Below are positions 26,154 to 33,841 of a stretch of DNA of 64,000 nt, one piece after another; position 1 is the stretch's first letter; each line of letters begins with the position of its first letter. The stretch is from Aliivibrio sp. S4MY1. Its GTDB lineage: Bacteria > Pseudomonadota > Gammaproteobacteria > Enterobacterales > Vibrionaceae. Position numbers and translations under genes: made by a program. A model generated the notes under the pieces. It did no database searches. It was not told where the DNA came from and saw only the letters and a program-made list of their open reading frames with translations. Where the stretch lies: positions 62,001 through 126,000 of the forward strand of contig NZ_JARACP010000008.1 of assembly GCF_028765545.1 (NCBI RefSeq), in the 5' to 3' direction.

Positions 26154-26272
26154 GAGCCAGCTTAAAGAAAGAATCAAAAAAAACACATATTGATACATTT
26201 AATTAACCGAATTCAAATAAAGAAAGTCATAATAATGCTATACTCACCTAGAACTAGTTTACGAGGTGATAT

Positions 26273-26380
26273 ATGGAAATATTAACTCTAATATTTGGCT
26301 CAGTTATATTAGTGATGACGATCGGATTTTTGATTTCTTTCTTCAAAGCTCTAATTGCTGAATACAAAAAGCTTGGTTAA
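26273..26380 (+). CDS. Single-helix membrane peptide (35 residues)
   Basis: A 36-codon frame has GAGGTG 5 bases before its ATG and its own terminator 24 bases after the stop. The product is one transmembrane helix (ILTLIFGSVILVMTIGFLISFF) followed by the amphipathic tail KALIAEYKKLG. Small membrane proteins of this kind often bind and tune larger transporters or kinases. Its position between a symporter and an MscS channel does not identify a partner. Confidence 0.65.
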   Translation: MEILTLIFGSVILVMTIGFLISFFKALIAEYKKLG

Positions 26381-26403
26381 CAATCTGTTCAGTACGTTCT
26401 AGC

Positions 26404-26429
26404 AAAAGCAGCTTTCTCGGCTGCTTTTT
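26404..26429 (+). terminator. Terminator after the 35-residue membrane peptide gene
   Basis: AAAAGCAGC and GCTGCTTTT (9-bp stem, loop TTTCTCG) run into a T5 tract. Confidence 0.9.
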
Positions 26430-26525
26430 CATTTTTATGACATTCTACAATAAAGTTCTTCTGCCACTTTCCTATATATTTCATTACAATAGGTTTAATA
26501 CCACTTCAACAGCAGTAGAGGCACT

Positions 26526-28205
26526 ATGCGCTATCTTATTGGATTCTTTTTACTTTTCAGTACTATTACTTTTGCGAATGAAGCTCAAGACCTGGCTGAT
26601 TTAGATAAAATAAACACAGAAGTTGCTCGACTTAAACAAGAAGCAGAGTCATTTACAGGAAGTGATCTTGCTGTTATTCGTGTTCAGCAACTTGGGAAAA
26701 ATAACCAACTAAGAGCCGTTTTAGCCGATTTAATTAAACGCCATGATGAAACAACTACTCCTCTACTGGTTACTGAAGTAAAAAATCAAGTCGCTTATGC
26801 CAATCGTTCTATCGCTTATCTTGATAAAAGCATTAAAGAAAAACAAGAAAAGCTAGATAAAGCGACGATTGAACAAAAACTTGCACTACAAAACACCTTA
26901 AAAGAATCAAAAGACTATTATTACTTAGCTTTAAACGATCAACTTGAAAACTATCAATGGCTCGCACAACTTGGCAGTCCTGAAGATAACAAATTGGCTG
27001 AATTTACGCTGTTCATCGATCAAAAAATCAAATTTCTTTCAGCCTCTTTAAGCTTTGATAACAGTCGAGAGCAATTGCTTTCAGACCAACTTCAACGATC
27101 TTCTGATTCAGAAAAAACATCTCTCACCTTAGAACATCTAATTTTTCAACGTAAAGTCACAAACTCAACTTATGGTTTAAGCAAACTAATAGCTATTGCC
27201 GATCAATTAAACATCAATACCACAGATTACAAACGCCAGCTGTTTTTTACTACCGGAAACTTAACAGAAGACATACTCAACTTTCCTGTTATTGCCGCAA
27301 TCTTAAGTAATTGGATTTCATCAGGCAGTAATTGGCTCCTGAAACACGCTCCAGATCAGCTATTAAAATTTTTAGTCTTTGTATTAATATTATTTGCGAC
27401 TCGTATGGTAGCTCAACTCACTAGTCGTGTTGTTCTAAAAGCCGTTGTACAACCGCATTTACGAATGAGCAAATTAATGCAAGATTTCTTTGTATCTATG
27501 TCGAGTAAGCTCATTTACTTTATTGGTATTTTAATTGCGTTCTCTAAGATTGGATTAGATCTCGCGCCCGTTCTTACAGGCTTTGGTGTTGCCGGTATTA
27601 TTATTGGTTTTGCACTGCAAGACACCTTATCCAACTTTGCGTCAGGCATGATGCTACTTATCTACCGTCCATTTGATGTGGGGGATTTTGTTGAAGCTGG
27701 TGGTGTATCTGGCAAGGTAAGCTCCATGAGCCTTGTTAACACCACGATCAAAACTTTCGATAACCAAATCATTATTTTACCCAACAGTAAGATTTGGGGT
27801 GATGTAATTAAAAACGTCACTCATGAACGATTACGTCGTGTCGATATGGTATTTGGTATTGGCTATGACGACAGTATCGAGCACGCAGAGAAAATTCTTG
27901 CTGAAATAGTGGATGCCCACCCTGCCGCATTGAAAAAACCAGAACCAAACATTCGTGTTCATACACTTGGTGCTTCATCCGTCGATTTTATTGTACGCCC
28001 ATGGGTGAAAACCGATGATTATTGGGATGTATATTGGGATATTACCCGCGAGGTAAAACTGCGCTTTGATAAAGAAGGAATTTCGATCCCTTTTGCGCAG
28101 CAAGATATACACGTACACTTTGCCAAGAAAGATAAAAATCCAAGCGAAGAAAATACAATAGCTGAAGAAATCGGTAGCGTGATTGATTCAGCTCGTTCAA
28201 AATAG
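26526..28205 (+). CDS. MscS-family mechanosensitive channel with periplasmic domain
   Basis: This 559-residue protein starts with a signal peptide (MRYLIGFFLLFSTITFANE) and a helical, coiled-coil-like periplasmic region to about residue 250. The membrane part follows, with a core MscS domain: LAPVLTGFGVAGIIIGFALQDTLSNFASGMMLLIYRPFDVGDFVEAGGVSGKV covers the pore-lining helix and the start of the cytoplasmic beta domain. This layout is that of the larger MscS relatives. It likely releases solutes on osmotic downshift, useful in a marine organism. Conductance and gating threshold cannot be inferred. It ends at a bidirectional terminator. Confidence 0.9.
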   Translation: MRYLIGFFLLFSTITFANEAQDLADLDKINTEVARLKQEAESFTGSDLAVIRVQQLGKNNQLRAVLADLIKRHDETTTPLLVTEVKNQVAYANRSIAYLDKSIKEKQEKLDKATIEQKLALQNTLKESKDYYYLALNDQLENYQWLAQLGSPEDNKLAEFTLFIDQKIKFLSASLSFDNSREQLLSDQLQRSSDSEKTSLTLEHLIFQRKVTNSTYGLSKLIAIADQLNINTTDYKRQLFFTTGNLTEDILNFPVIAAILSNWISSGSNWLLKHAPDQLLKFLVFVLILFATRMVAQLTSRVVLKAVVQPHLRMSKLMQDFFVSMSSKLIYFIGILIAFSKIGLDLAPVLTGFGVAGIIIGFALQDTLSNFASGMMLLIYRPFDVGDFVEAGGVSGKVSSMSLVNTTIKTFDNQIIILPNSKIWGDVIKNVTHERLRRVDMVFGIGYDDSIEHAEKILAEIVDAHPAALKKPEPNIRVHTLGASSVDFIVRPWVKTDDYWDVYWDITREVKLRFDKEGISIPFAQQDIHVHFAKKDKNPSEENTIAEEIGSVIDSARSK

Positions 28206-28218
28206 AGTTAGCAAAAAA

Positions 28219-28262
28219 AGAATGCTATTCATGAAATCAACAACATCCATGTATAGCATTCT
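28219..28262. terminator. Bidirectional terminator between convergent genes
   Basis: GAATGCTA (28220-28227) and TAGCATTC (28254-28261) pair across a 26-base loop region that contains a second small stem (CATG/CATG). A7 precedes it and TTATTT follows. Confidence 0.75.
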
Positions 28263-28277
28263 TATTTAATACGAGTT

Positions 28278-28919
28278 TTATTTTGAAACCAATAAGTTCC
28301 CACCTAATAAAACTAATACGGCTCCAGTCACTCTTTCTATGCGTTTCGTTACCTTATCGCTAGACATTAACTCTTTCGCCTTTTCAACCAGTAGCGCAAT
28401 ACCACCCTGCCAAAGCATAGCAATAATAAAGTGAATACTCGCCATCAGTAATGATTGAGCAAACGCACTGTATTCAGGGTTAATAAATTGTGGTAATAAA
28501 GCCAAATAAAAAACCGCTGTTTTTGGGTTTAATATATTGGATAAAAAGCCCTCTTTAAATGAAAGCATTAAAGGCCGACTTTCTCGATCTATCACATGAC
28601 TAACACTTCCTGATGAATGCTGGTTAAATGTACTTCTTATTGATTGTATTCCTAAATAAATCAAGTAAATAGCACCTATGATTTTTACCGCAGTAAACAG
28701 TTCCGCAGAACTTACAAGTAGTACGGATAAACCAACCGCAGACATAGTGGCATGCACAAACAAACCGCAACAGATACCAAAACTGCACGTTACTCCATCT
28801 TTCCAACCACCACGAGTAGTATTACGAATAACCAGTGCAGTATCTAACCCGGGAGTCATTGTTAATAACAATATAGCAATAAAGAATGCCCAAAAATCCG
28901 TTATCATGCTTATATCCAT
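28278..28919 (-). CDS. LysE/RhtB-family amino acid exporter
   Basis: This 213-residue protein has six transmembrane segments. The family signature TPGLDTALVIRNTTRGGWKDGV follows the first helix, and SNILNPKTAVFYLALLPQF is the second conserved block. RhtB-type members export homoserine, threonine, leucine or similar amino acids. The gene has no regulator next to it on the same strand. The substrate is undetermined. Confidence 0.9.
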   Translation of the reverse strand: MDISMITDFWAFFIAILLLTMTPGLDTALVIRNTTRGGWKDGVTCSFGICCGLFVHATMSAVGLSVLLVSSAELFTAVKIIGAIYLIYLGIQSIRSTFNQHSSGSVSHVIDRESRPLMLSFKEGFLSNILNPKTAVFYLALLPQFINPEYSAFAQSLLMASIHFIIAMLWQGGIALLVEKAKELMSSDKVTKRIERVTGAVLVLLGGNLLVSK

Positions 28920-29143
28920 ATTTGATTAAGATTATTGTTAATATAACGATTAAACACGAATTTACTATCATTAATTGTTGCATTTATAAATTTGAGTAAT
29001 AACTCTATATATTCCCCTGCATTCAATAAACTTAATAGATATATATAAATTAGGCCATATAGAGATCTATTTGACCTTAATTCGAAAGTTATTTGGTACG
29101 AAGCCCGATAAAGTACACGCATTAATTCAGGGGGAGATGAGTA

Positions 29144-29275
29144 ATGAATCACGTAAAATTTGAATATCGAGTAATGGGGTTTGGTAACTGGATTTCAGCA
29201 ACCGTTTCTCGCGACATTGCCGAGAAATTGGCTGAAGAATACATATCTTATGGTTGGCCAGTAAAAATCAGTTAA
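29144..29275 (+). CDS. Small uncharacterised protein (43 residues)
   Basis: A 44-codon frame has a strong ribosome binding site (GGGGGAG) 7 bases before ATG and a terminator just after the stop. The product is soluble: a beta-like start (NHVKFEYRVMGFGNWISATVS), a helix (RDIAEKLAEEYI) and the end SYGWPVKIS. Both signals and the balanced composition argue for a real gene. I know no family for it. Confidence 0.65.
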   Translation: MNHVKFEYRVMGFGNWISATVSRDIAEKLAEEYISYGWPVKIS

Positions 29276-29301
29276 CCCATTGTCACTGTTTGTGATCATT
29301 A

Positions 29302-29330
29302 ATACCTCGCTAAATGCGGGGTATTTTTTT
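29302..29330 (+). terminator. Terminator after the 43-residue protein gene
   Basis: ATACCTCGC and GCGGGGTAT (9-bp stem with one T-G pair, loop TAAAT) are followed by a run of T. Confidence 0.9.
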
Positions 29331-29429
29331 ATCTGTTTAATGTCATTGATTAGTGTAAATATTTTACCTAGTGATAAACATAGAGTTACAATCATTAAAA
29401 GTTAGAATAATTAAAATGAAGGAATATCT

Positions 29430-30914
29430 ATGAGCCATTACCAAAAACTCGTTCAACACCATTTAAAAATCTCTCGTTTTGAGCATCTTTCCGCTATCTG
29501 TGGTTGGGATCAAGCTGCCGTAATGCCATCGGGCGGTAATGAAGCAAGATCAGAAGCCATGGCTGAGCTGTCTGTTCATTTGCATCAACTTGGTAATGCC
29601 CCGCAGCTAGCAGAATGGTTTGATAAAGCAGAATCAGAATCTTTATCTACTAATGAACAAGCAAGCCTTCGTGAAATGAAATCTCAATGGCAACAAACTA
29701 CTGCCCTACCAGAAGCTTTAGTCGAAGCACAATCTCTTGCCGGTTCTAAATGTGAACATGCATGGCGTACTCAACGTGGTGAGAATGATTGGGCAGGTTT
29801 TAGTAAGAACTTTGCAGAAGTTGTCGCGCTATCAAAAGAAGAAGCTCAGATCCGTGCAGACATCACAGGGTTAACCCCTTACGATGCCATGCTTGATCTA
29901 TACGAACCGGGAACCACCACTGAAAAACTGGATGTAGTATTTAGCGACGTGAAATCATGGCTACCAACGCTCATTCAAAATATTCAAGAGAAACAAGCAA
30001 CAGAAGCAATCTATTTACCTGAGGGCAATTACCCAACAGAGCAACAACGCCAGCTGAGTTTGGATGTGATGAAGTTTTTGAACTTCGATTTTAATCACGG
30101 TCGTCTTGATGTCAGTATGCACCCTTTCTGTGGCGGCGTACCGACAGATGTTCGTATCACTACGCGTTATGATGAAAACGATTTTGTGCAATCATTAATG
30201 GGAACCGTGCACGAAACAGGTCACGCACGTTACGAGCAAGGATTACCAAAAGCGTTTGCAGGTCTGCCAGTAGGACAAGCTCGCTCTATGGGTATTCATG
30301 AATCCCAAAGCCTATTTTTTGAGATGCAATTAGGCCGCAGTGCTGAGTTTATTTCTCAACTATCACCACTAGTGCAAAAGAACTTTATAAACGCAGATCA
30401 GAAGATCTTTGAGACAGATAACCTGCAAAAAATCTACACTCGTGTAAAACCTGATTTTATCCGTGTAGATGCCGATGAAGCGACATACCCTGCCCACGTT
30501 ATTTTACGTTATGAAATCGAGCGTGATTTAATGAACGGTAACATTAGCTACAAAGATATCCCTGAACTGTGGGATGCCAAAATGCAGCAGTACCTAGACT
30601 TAACCACCAAGGGCAACTACAAAAACGGTTGTATGCAAGACATTCACTGGACAGACGGCAGCTTTGGTTACTTCCCAAGCTACACATTAGGCGCAATGTA
30701 CGCAGCACAGTTTATGGCAGCAATGAAACAAACCGTAGATGTAGAGAAAGCCACATTAAGCGGTGATTTAAGCCCTATTTTCACTTGGTTATCAGATAAT
30801 ATCTGGAGCAAGGCATCACTATTCTCAACGGATGATTTAGTGAAGCAAGCAACGGGTGATGTGCTAAATGCGAGTTTCTTTAAGGCGCATCTAGAGAAGC
30901 GTTATTTAGGATAA
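29430..30914 (+). CDS. Metallocarboxypeptidase, M32 family
   Basis: This 494-residue cytoplasmic enzyme belongs to peptidase family M32 (Taq carboxypeptidase), which removes C-terminal residues with broad specificity. The zinc motif is HETGH (H261, E262, H265). The family blocks HPFCGGVPTDVRITTRYDEND and GIHESQSLFFEMQLGRS are present, as is IRVDADEATYPAHVILRYEIE. Length is standard. It is a single gene; the large gap after it opens the accessory-looking region. Confidence 0.93.
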   Translation: MSHYQKLVQHHLKISRFEHLSAICGWDQAAVMPSGGNEARSEAMAELSVHLHQLGNAPQLAEWFDKAESESLSTNEQASLREMKSQWQQTTALPEALVEAQSLAGSKCEHAWRTQRGENDWAGFSKNFAEVVALSKEEAQIRADITGLTPYDAMLDLYEPGTTTEKLDVVFSDVKSWLPTLIQNIQEKQATEAIYLPEGNYPTEQQRQLSLDVMKFLNFDFNHGRLDVSMHPFCGGVPTDVRITTRYDENDFVQSLMGTVHETGHARYEQGLPKAFAGLPVGQARSMGIHESQSLFFEMQLGRSAEFISQLSPLVQKNFINADQKIFETDNLQKIYTRVKPDFIRVDADEATYPAHVILRYEIERDLMNGNISYKDIPELWDAKMQQYLDLTTKGNYKNGCMQDIHWTDGSFGYFPSYTLGAMYAAQFMAAMKQTVDVEKATLSGDLSPIFTWLSDNIWSKASLFSTDDLVKQATGDVLNASFFKAHLEKRYLG

Positions 30915-31013
30915 GAGCTAGACGTTAATTCGTCGCTTTACTTTGAGTAATTAAGAAAATGGATGTAGTTTTGTCTGCATCCATTTTTTGTAATTGGTTT
31001 TTGAGCATCGCTT

Positions 31014-31059
31014 TATCCCCGATAAGGGATAATTCCTGATTTATCCTCGATCGGGGATA
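31014..31059. promoter_or_regulatory. Two HipB-type operators (TATCC-N8-GGATA)
   Basis: TATCCCCGATAAGGGATA (31014-31031) and TATCCTCGATCGGGGATA (31042-31059) both fit exactly the E. coli HipB operator consensus TATCC-N8-GGATA. Their centres are 28 bp apart. Together they can also fold as one long hairpin. A third palindrome, ATACATA-A-TATGTAT (31059-31073), abuts the second site and contains a possible -10 (CATAAT). The gap at 30915-31245 holds no convincing gene. No hipB or hipA gene is in the window. The sites lie about 190 bases before the YaaW-like gene, the only transcription unit they could plausibly control. Confidence 0.65.
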
Positions 31060-31245
31060 TACATAATATGTATGGGACCTATCTCCTAATTCACCCCAAA
31101 TACTTAATGATATTTTTAGATTTCGTGTGAACAAGAAAAAATTAAATCGTTCGGATATTTTTTGTTTTTCGGTAGAATAATCAAAAATACAGAACAATAT
31201 TGATTAGCAACTAGAAGGAGTAACCTTACTCTTTTATAACACTTA

Positions 31246-32103
31246 TTGAAGGCATCAATGGAACAAGCTACCCCCAACGATTTGGTAAATAGAAATCTAC
31301 CCTTACCATCATTACTTGAACGTGCCGATGAAAGAGAACTTAGTACGTTAGCAGACCTAATCACCGACAAGGGTAAAGGACGACTGATGTTGGACAGGCA
31401 TCTAAAAGAAGTGATTCTCTCCTTTCAAACGAAAAACAAACTTCATGAACTGGCTCATATCCTTGCCAAAGAAATTTGTGCGTTTGGTGGTAATTCAACT
31501 GTAAGTATTTTAAGAAGCGGAGAGGTAACTCAATACCACTCTATTTTAAAAAATGTGGCAAAAATTTTAGGTGCGGAATCAAAAAAAACCGATGTTTATT
31601 CACTCGAGAGAGGCGTTCTTGCTGCTCTAATTTACAAAGTAGTAAATGACAAAAGCAATGATGAGTTACATGAGGACTTGAAGTGCGACGACAGAAAATC
31701 CAACGCTTTGATAGCGAAATCCATTCACAATACGCAGAAAGACAAGCGTGAGCATTTAGTTGAAACGATACTCGACGTATTTGATATTGAACTGGTACGT
31801 AAACTAGTTCAGCGTGCATTAACTGAGAAATACATTCTTATGCTTTGTTCTGGCATTGGAGCAGTAACGGGTAGCGGCATATCTGCAGCTGGAATTATGG
31901 CTACCGCAAAATTGGCGGGAGGGATGGCTGTTCGATTCAATCCCCTTACGGCAGTGATCTCAGGCGCAGCTAGTGCATTTTCGTTGAGCGGTCCTGCTTT
32001 TCGTATAGTTATTCCTGCCGTCGTGCAAATTGCCCTGATTCGTTATCACCAAATAGCTTTAGAAACCCATCAATTCTGTACGGAGTTAGAATCATGCCTA
32101 TAG
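31246..32103 (+). CDS. YaaW/UPF0174 family protein (DUF3944-type N-terminus)
   Basis: This 285-residue protein resembles E. coli YaaW. The N-terminal block LPSLLERADERELSTLADLITDKGKGRL fits the short DUF3944 motif. It is followed by the family's IAxEIQxFGGN-type segment (ILAKEICAFGGNSTVSILRSGEVTQYHSILKNVAKILG). The C-terminal half is glycine-rich and hydrophobic (MLCSGIGAVTGSGISAAGIMATAKLAGGMAVRF and FRIVIPAVVQIALIRYH), like YaaW, and may insert in membranes. Function of the family is not established. It overlaps the next gene by 10 bases, so the two are translationally coupled. A pair of HipB-type operators lies upstream. Confidence 0.7.
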   Translation: MKASMEQATPNDLVNRNLPLPSLLERADERELSTLADLITDKGKGRLMLDRHLKEVILSFQTKNKLHELAHILAKEICAFGGNSTVSILRSGEVTQYHSILKNVAKILGAESKKTDVYSLERGVLAALIYKVVNDKSNDELHEDLKCDDRKSNALIAKSIHNTQKDKREHLVETILDVFDIELVRKLVQRALTEKYILMLCSGIGAVTGSGISAAGIMATAKLAGGMAVRFNPLTAVISGAASAFSLSGPAFRIVIPAVVQIALIRYHQIALETHQFCTELESCL

Positions 32104-33032
32104 CTGAAGCAGCAAAATTGACTCGAGAAATGCCAAGTCTGACTGATCTTAAAGAAGGGATTATTTCAGGGAAATACAAAGTCTGGGGCGGCGTTGTACG
32201 TTTAGCCAAAGGGCAACGAGGTGCGGGGCAAATTGTCGGGCATTTGGTGATTCCTGATAATGCAGACGAAGCCTTGGATAAGTTAGGCGGACAACTAGGC
32301 ACAATGCAAAAGCAATTAAGTGGCTTACAAAGCCTCCAAATCGCAAACCTTGCAATGTCAGGGCTAAACCTTGCGGTAAGTGCTGCCGGATTTGCGATTG
32401 TTTGTAAAAAGCTTGACCACATTTCTTGTATATTGAAAAGCCATACGGAAAAACTGGATTCGCTTCTTGATCTCGCTCAGAAGCAAGATTTGCGAAATAC
32501 TTTGAGCGAAGCGGCTAGATTTAGTGGAATAATTAAGTCTGCAAGACAGTTCTCTGAAACTGGAGAGTTTGAACAGCTAAAGTCATTGATTCGACCAATC
32601 AACGAGCAATATGAGTTTACGAAATACCTTCTTCTAGATGCGACTAGATCCGCTGCAAAACATATTTTCATTGCATCTATTGACGAAGTGGAGTGTCTAT
32701 CCGACCGTTTAGTGCACTTGGCACTTATTAAAGCTCACATTAACCAAAAAGTAGGACATACTCAGTTTGCAATTGAAGCAATGGAAGACCTCCAAAAAGA
32801 TTGGTTGAATTTAAACCAAAATATCGTAACAGCGTTTACGGAAAATAAAGCGTTTGTCTCCGGACTTAGTATCGATAGTGCGAGTAAAGTGAGAGCTTTA
32901 TTGGAGTTTCGCCAGAAGCGTCTTCCTGCTATTGAGTATCAAACAAACGTGCTAAAACTGTTAAAAGAAAAACCAGAAACTGCTCAGTTACTTGATGTGT
33001 CCAATGATCAAATACTCTTTATAGCAGCCTAA
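32094..33032 (+). CDS. Uncharacterised partner of the YaaW-like protein
   Basis: I do not recognise this 312-residue protein. Residues 40-60 are glycine-rich and basic (KGQRGAGQIVGHLVIPDNADEALDKLGGQLG). Next comes one hydrophobic, probably membrane-active helix (about 82-103, LQIANLAMSGLNLAVSAAGFAIV), then helical segments to the end (SHTEKLDSLLDLAQKQDL...). The pattern of a hydrophobic hairpin-like segment followed by coiled coil is seen in pore-forming or phage-defence effectors, but that is only an analogy. Its start lies inside the end of the YaaW-like gene, implying a two-protein unit made in fixed ratio. Confidence 0.6.
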   Translation: MPIAEAAKLTREMPSLTDLKEGIISGKYKVWGGVVRLAKGQRGAGQIVGHLVIPDNADEALDKLGGQLGTMQKQLSGLQSLQIANLAMSGLNLAVSAAGFAIVCKKLDHISCILKSHTEKLDSLLDLAQKQDLRNTLSEAARFSGIIKSARQFSETGEFEQLKSLIRPINEQYEFTKYLLLDATRSAAKHIFIASIDEVECLSDRLVHLALIKAHINQKVGHTQFAIEAMEDLQKDWLNLNQNIVTAFTENKAFVSGLSIDSASKVRALLEFRQKRLPAIEYQTNVLKLLKEKPETAQLLDVSNDQILFIAA

Positions 33033-33147
33033 CTTTCATATTATTAGGAACGAATATACGCATTACTGCTCTCACTGTAGAGCGTTATAGGGATAAAAAG
33101 TTGATTTTCGGTTTGCCGAGTCTTGTGGGGGTAACCATAGGTGCTGT

Positions 33148-33323
33148 ATGCTTAGTTTTATTTTCAGTGCTTTTAATAAAGATATTAAAGCATTAGAAGA
33201 GCAAATAAAAAAACTAAATCATTATGTTACCAAGAAGATGATATTAGTAAACTCGCCAAACAGCACAAAAAGCTAGTTATAGCCAAAAATGAAATAAACT
33301 CAGACCTAGTAAAGAATCACTAG
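33148..33323 (+). pseudogene. Small coiled-coil reading frame split by a frameshift at A7
   Basis: From ATG 33148 (AGGTG nearby) the frame reads MLSFIFSAFNKDIKALEEQIKK. After the A7 run at 33207-33213 it would stop at 33276. A -1 shift at A-AAA-AAA keeps it open to TAG 33321-33323, adding a charged helical tail (CYQEDDISKLAKQHKKL...NSDLVKNH) for 58 residues in all. The heptamer is in the right register for programmed -1 slippage. An indel that broke the gene is equally possible. The rest of the gap 33033-33466 holds no gene I can support. Confidence 0.4.
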
Positions 33324-33466
33324 CGTAATGAAAGAACAAAGCCACTTTATCTATGGGCTTTGTTCTTAATGGCCGTAAACTAAGTTATAAATACTCAAGC
33401 ATTTTTCATCTCTAGCTTGCCTCTAAGTAACTGCGCTAACACCGAATGAGACAAAAATAAGCTAGA

Positions 33467-33718
33467 TCACTCCCATGTGTTTTTTCGTTTTAATAGCTTT
33501 TTTATGCCTTCTAAAGCTGCAAGATCTGGATCTGAATTTAAAGCAGTAACAAATTTTTCGTATTCGTCATCACTTAACGATATTGGTTCAGCCTGATTTA
33601 GCATTTCAGTCCACTCTCCAATCTTAACTTCATTAAGCTCATCAGAATGAGCTGTATACGCCGTTAAGCTATCTAGCAGATCACCTTCGGTAAATCTATT
33701 CTTATTCATCACATACAA
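33467..33718 (-). CDS. Small antitoxin-like protein without a toxin gene
   Basis: This acidic 83-residue protein resembles toxin-neutralising tails of two antitoxin families. RFTEGDLLDSLTAYTAHSDELNEVKIGEW recalls the C-terminal tail of MazE/AbrB-type antitoxins (LTPYTAHADEL...EW). ISLSDDEYEKFVTALNSDPD...LKKLLKRK recalls the C-terminal segment of DUF1778/TacA antitoxins. No DNA-binding fold is visible, and no toxin gene lies on either side. Both matches are from memory, so the call is tentative. The start may be ATG 33718 or the ATG three codons later. It lies 123 bases downstream of the photolyase gene on the same strand. Confidence 0.45.
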   Translation of the reverse strand: MYVMNKNRFTEGDLLDSLTAYTAHSDELNEVKIGEWTEMLNQAEPISLSDDEYEKFVTALNSDPDLAALEGIKKLLKRKNTWE

Positions 33719-33841
33719 CCTGTCAGGAGATTTGAATTATCTACATTATAGCAAAATCAGTTAAACTGCTGTTAGAGCGAATATTCTGAAACAAACTTCG
33801 GGACACAAACAAGTAACATTAAATAATGTTTAATTAAAAAC

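Noticed and set aside
30925-31197. A 90-codon minus-strand frame, checked as a possible hipB or hipA remnant
   Set aside because: It runs through the operator hairpins, has no ribosome binding site, and its product has neither HTH nor kinase motifs.
32009-32422. A 137-codon frame antisense to the YaaW-like pair
   Set aside because: It covers the overlap of two coupled plus-strand genes; its proline/cysteine-rich product looks like an antisense shadow.
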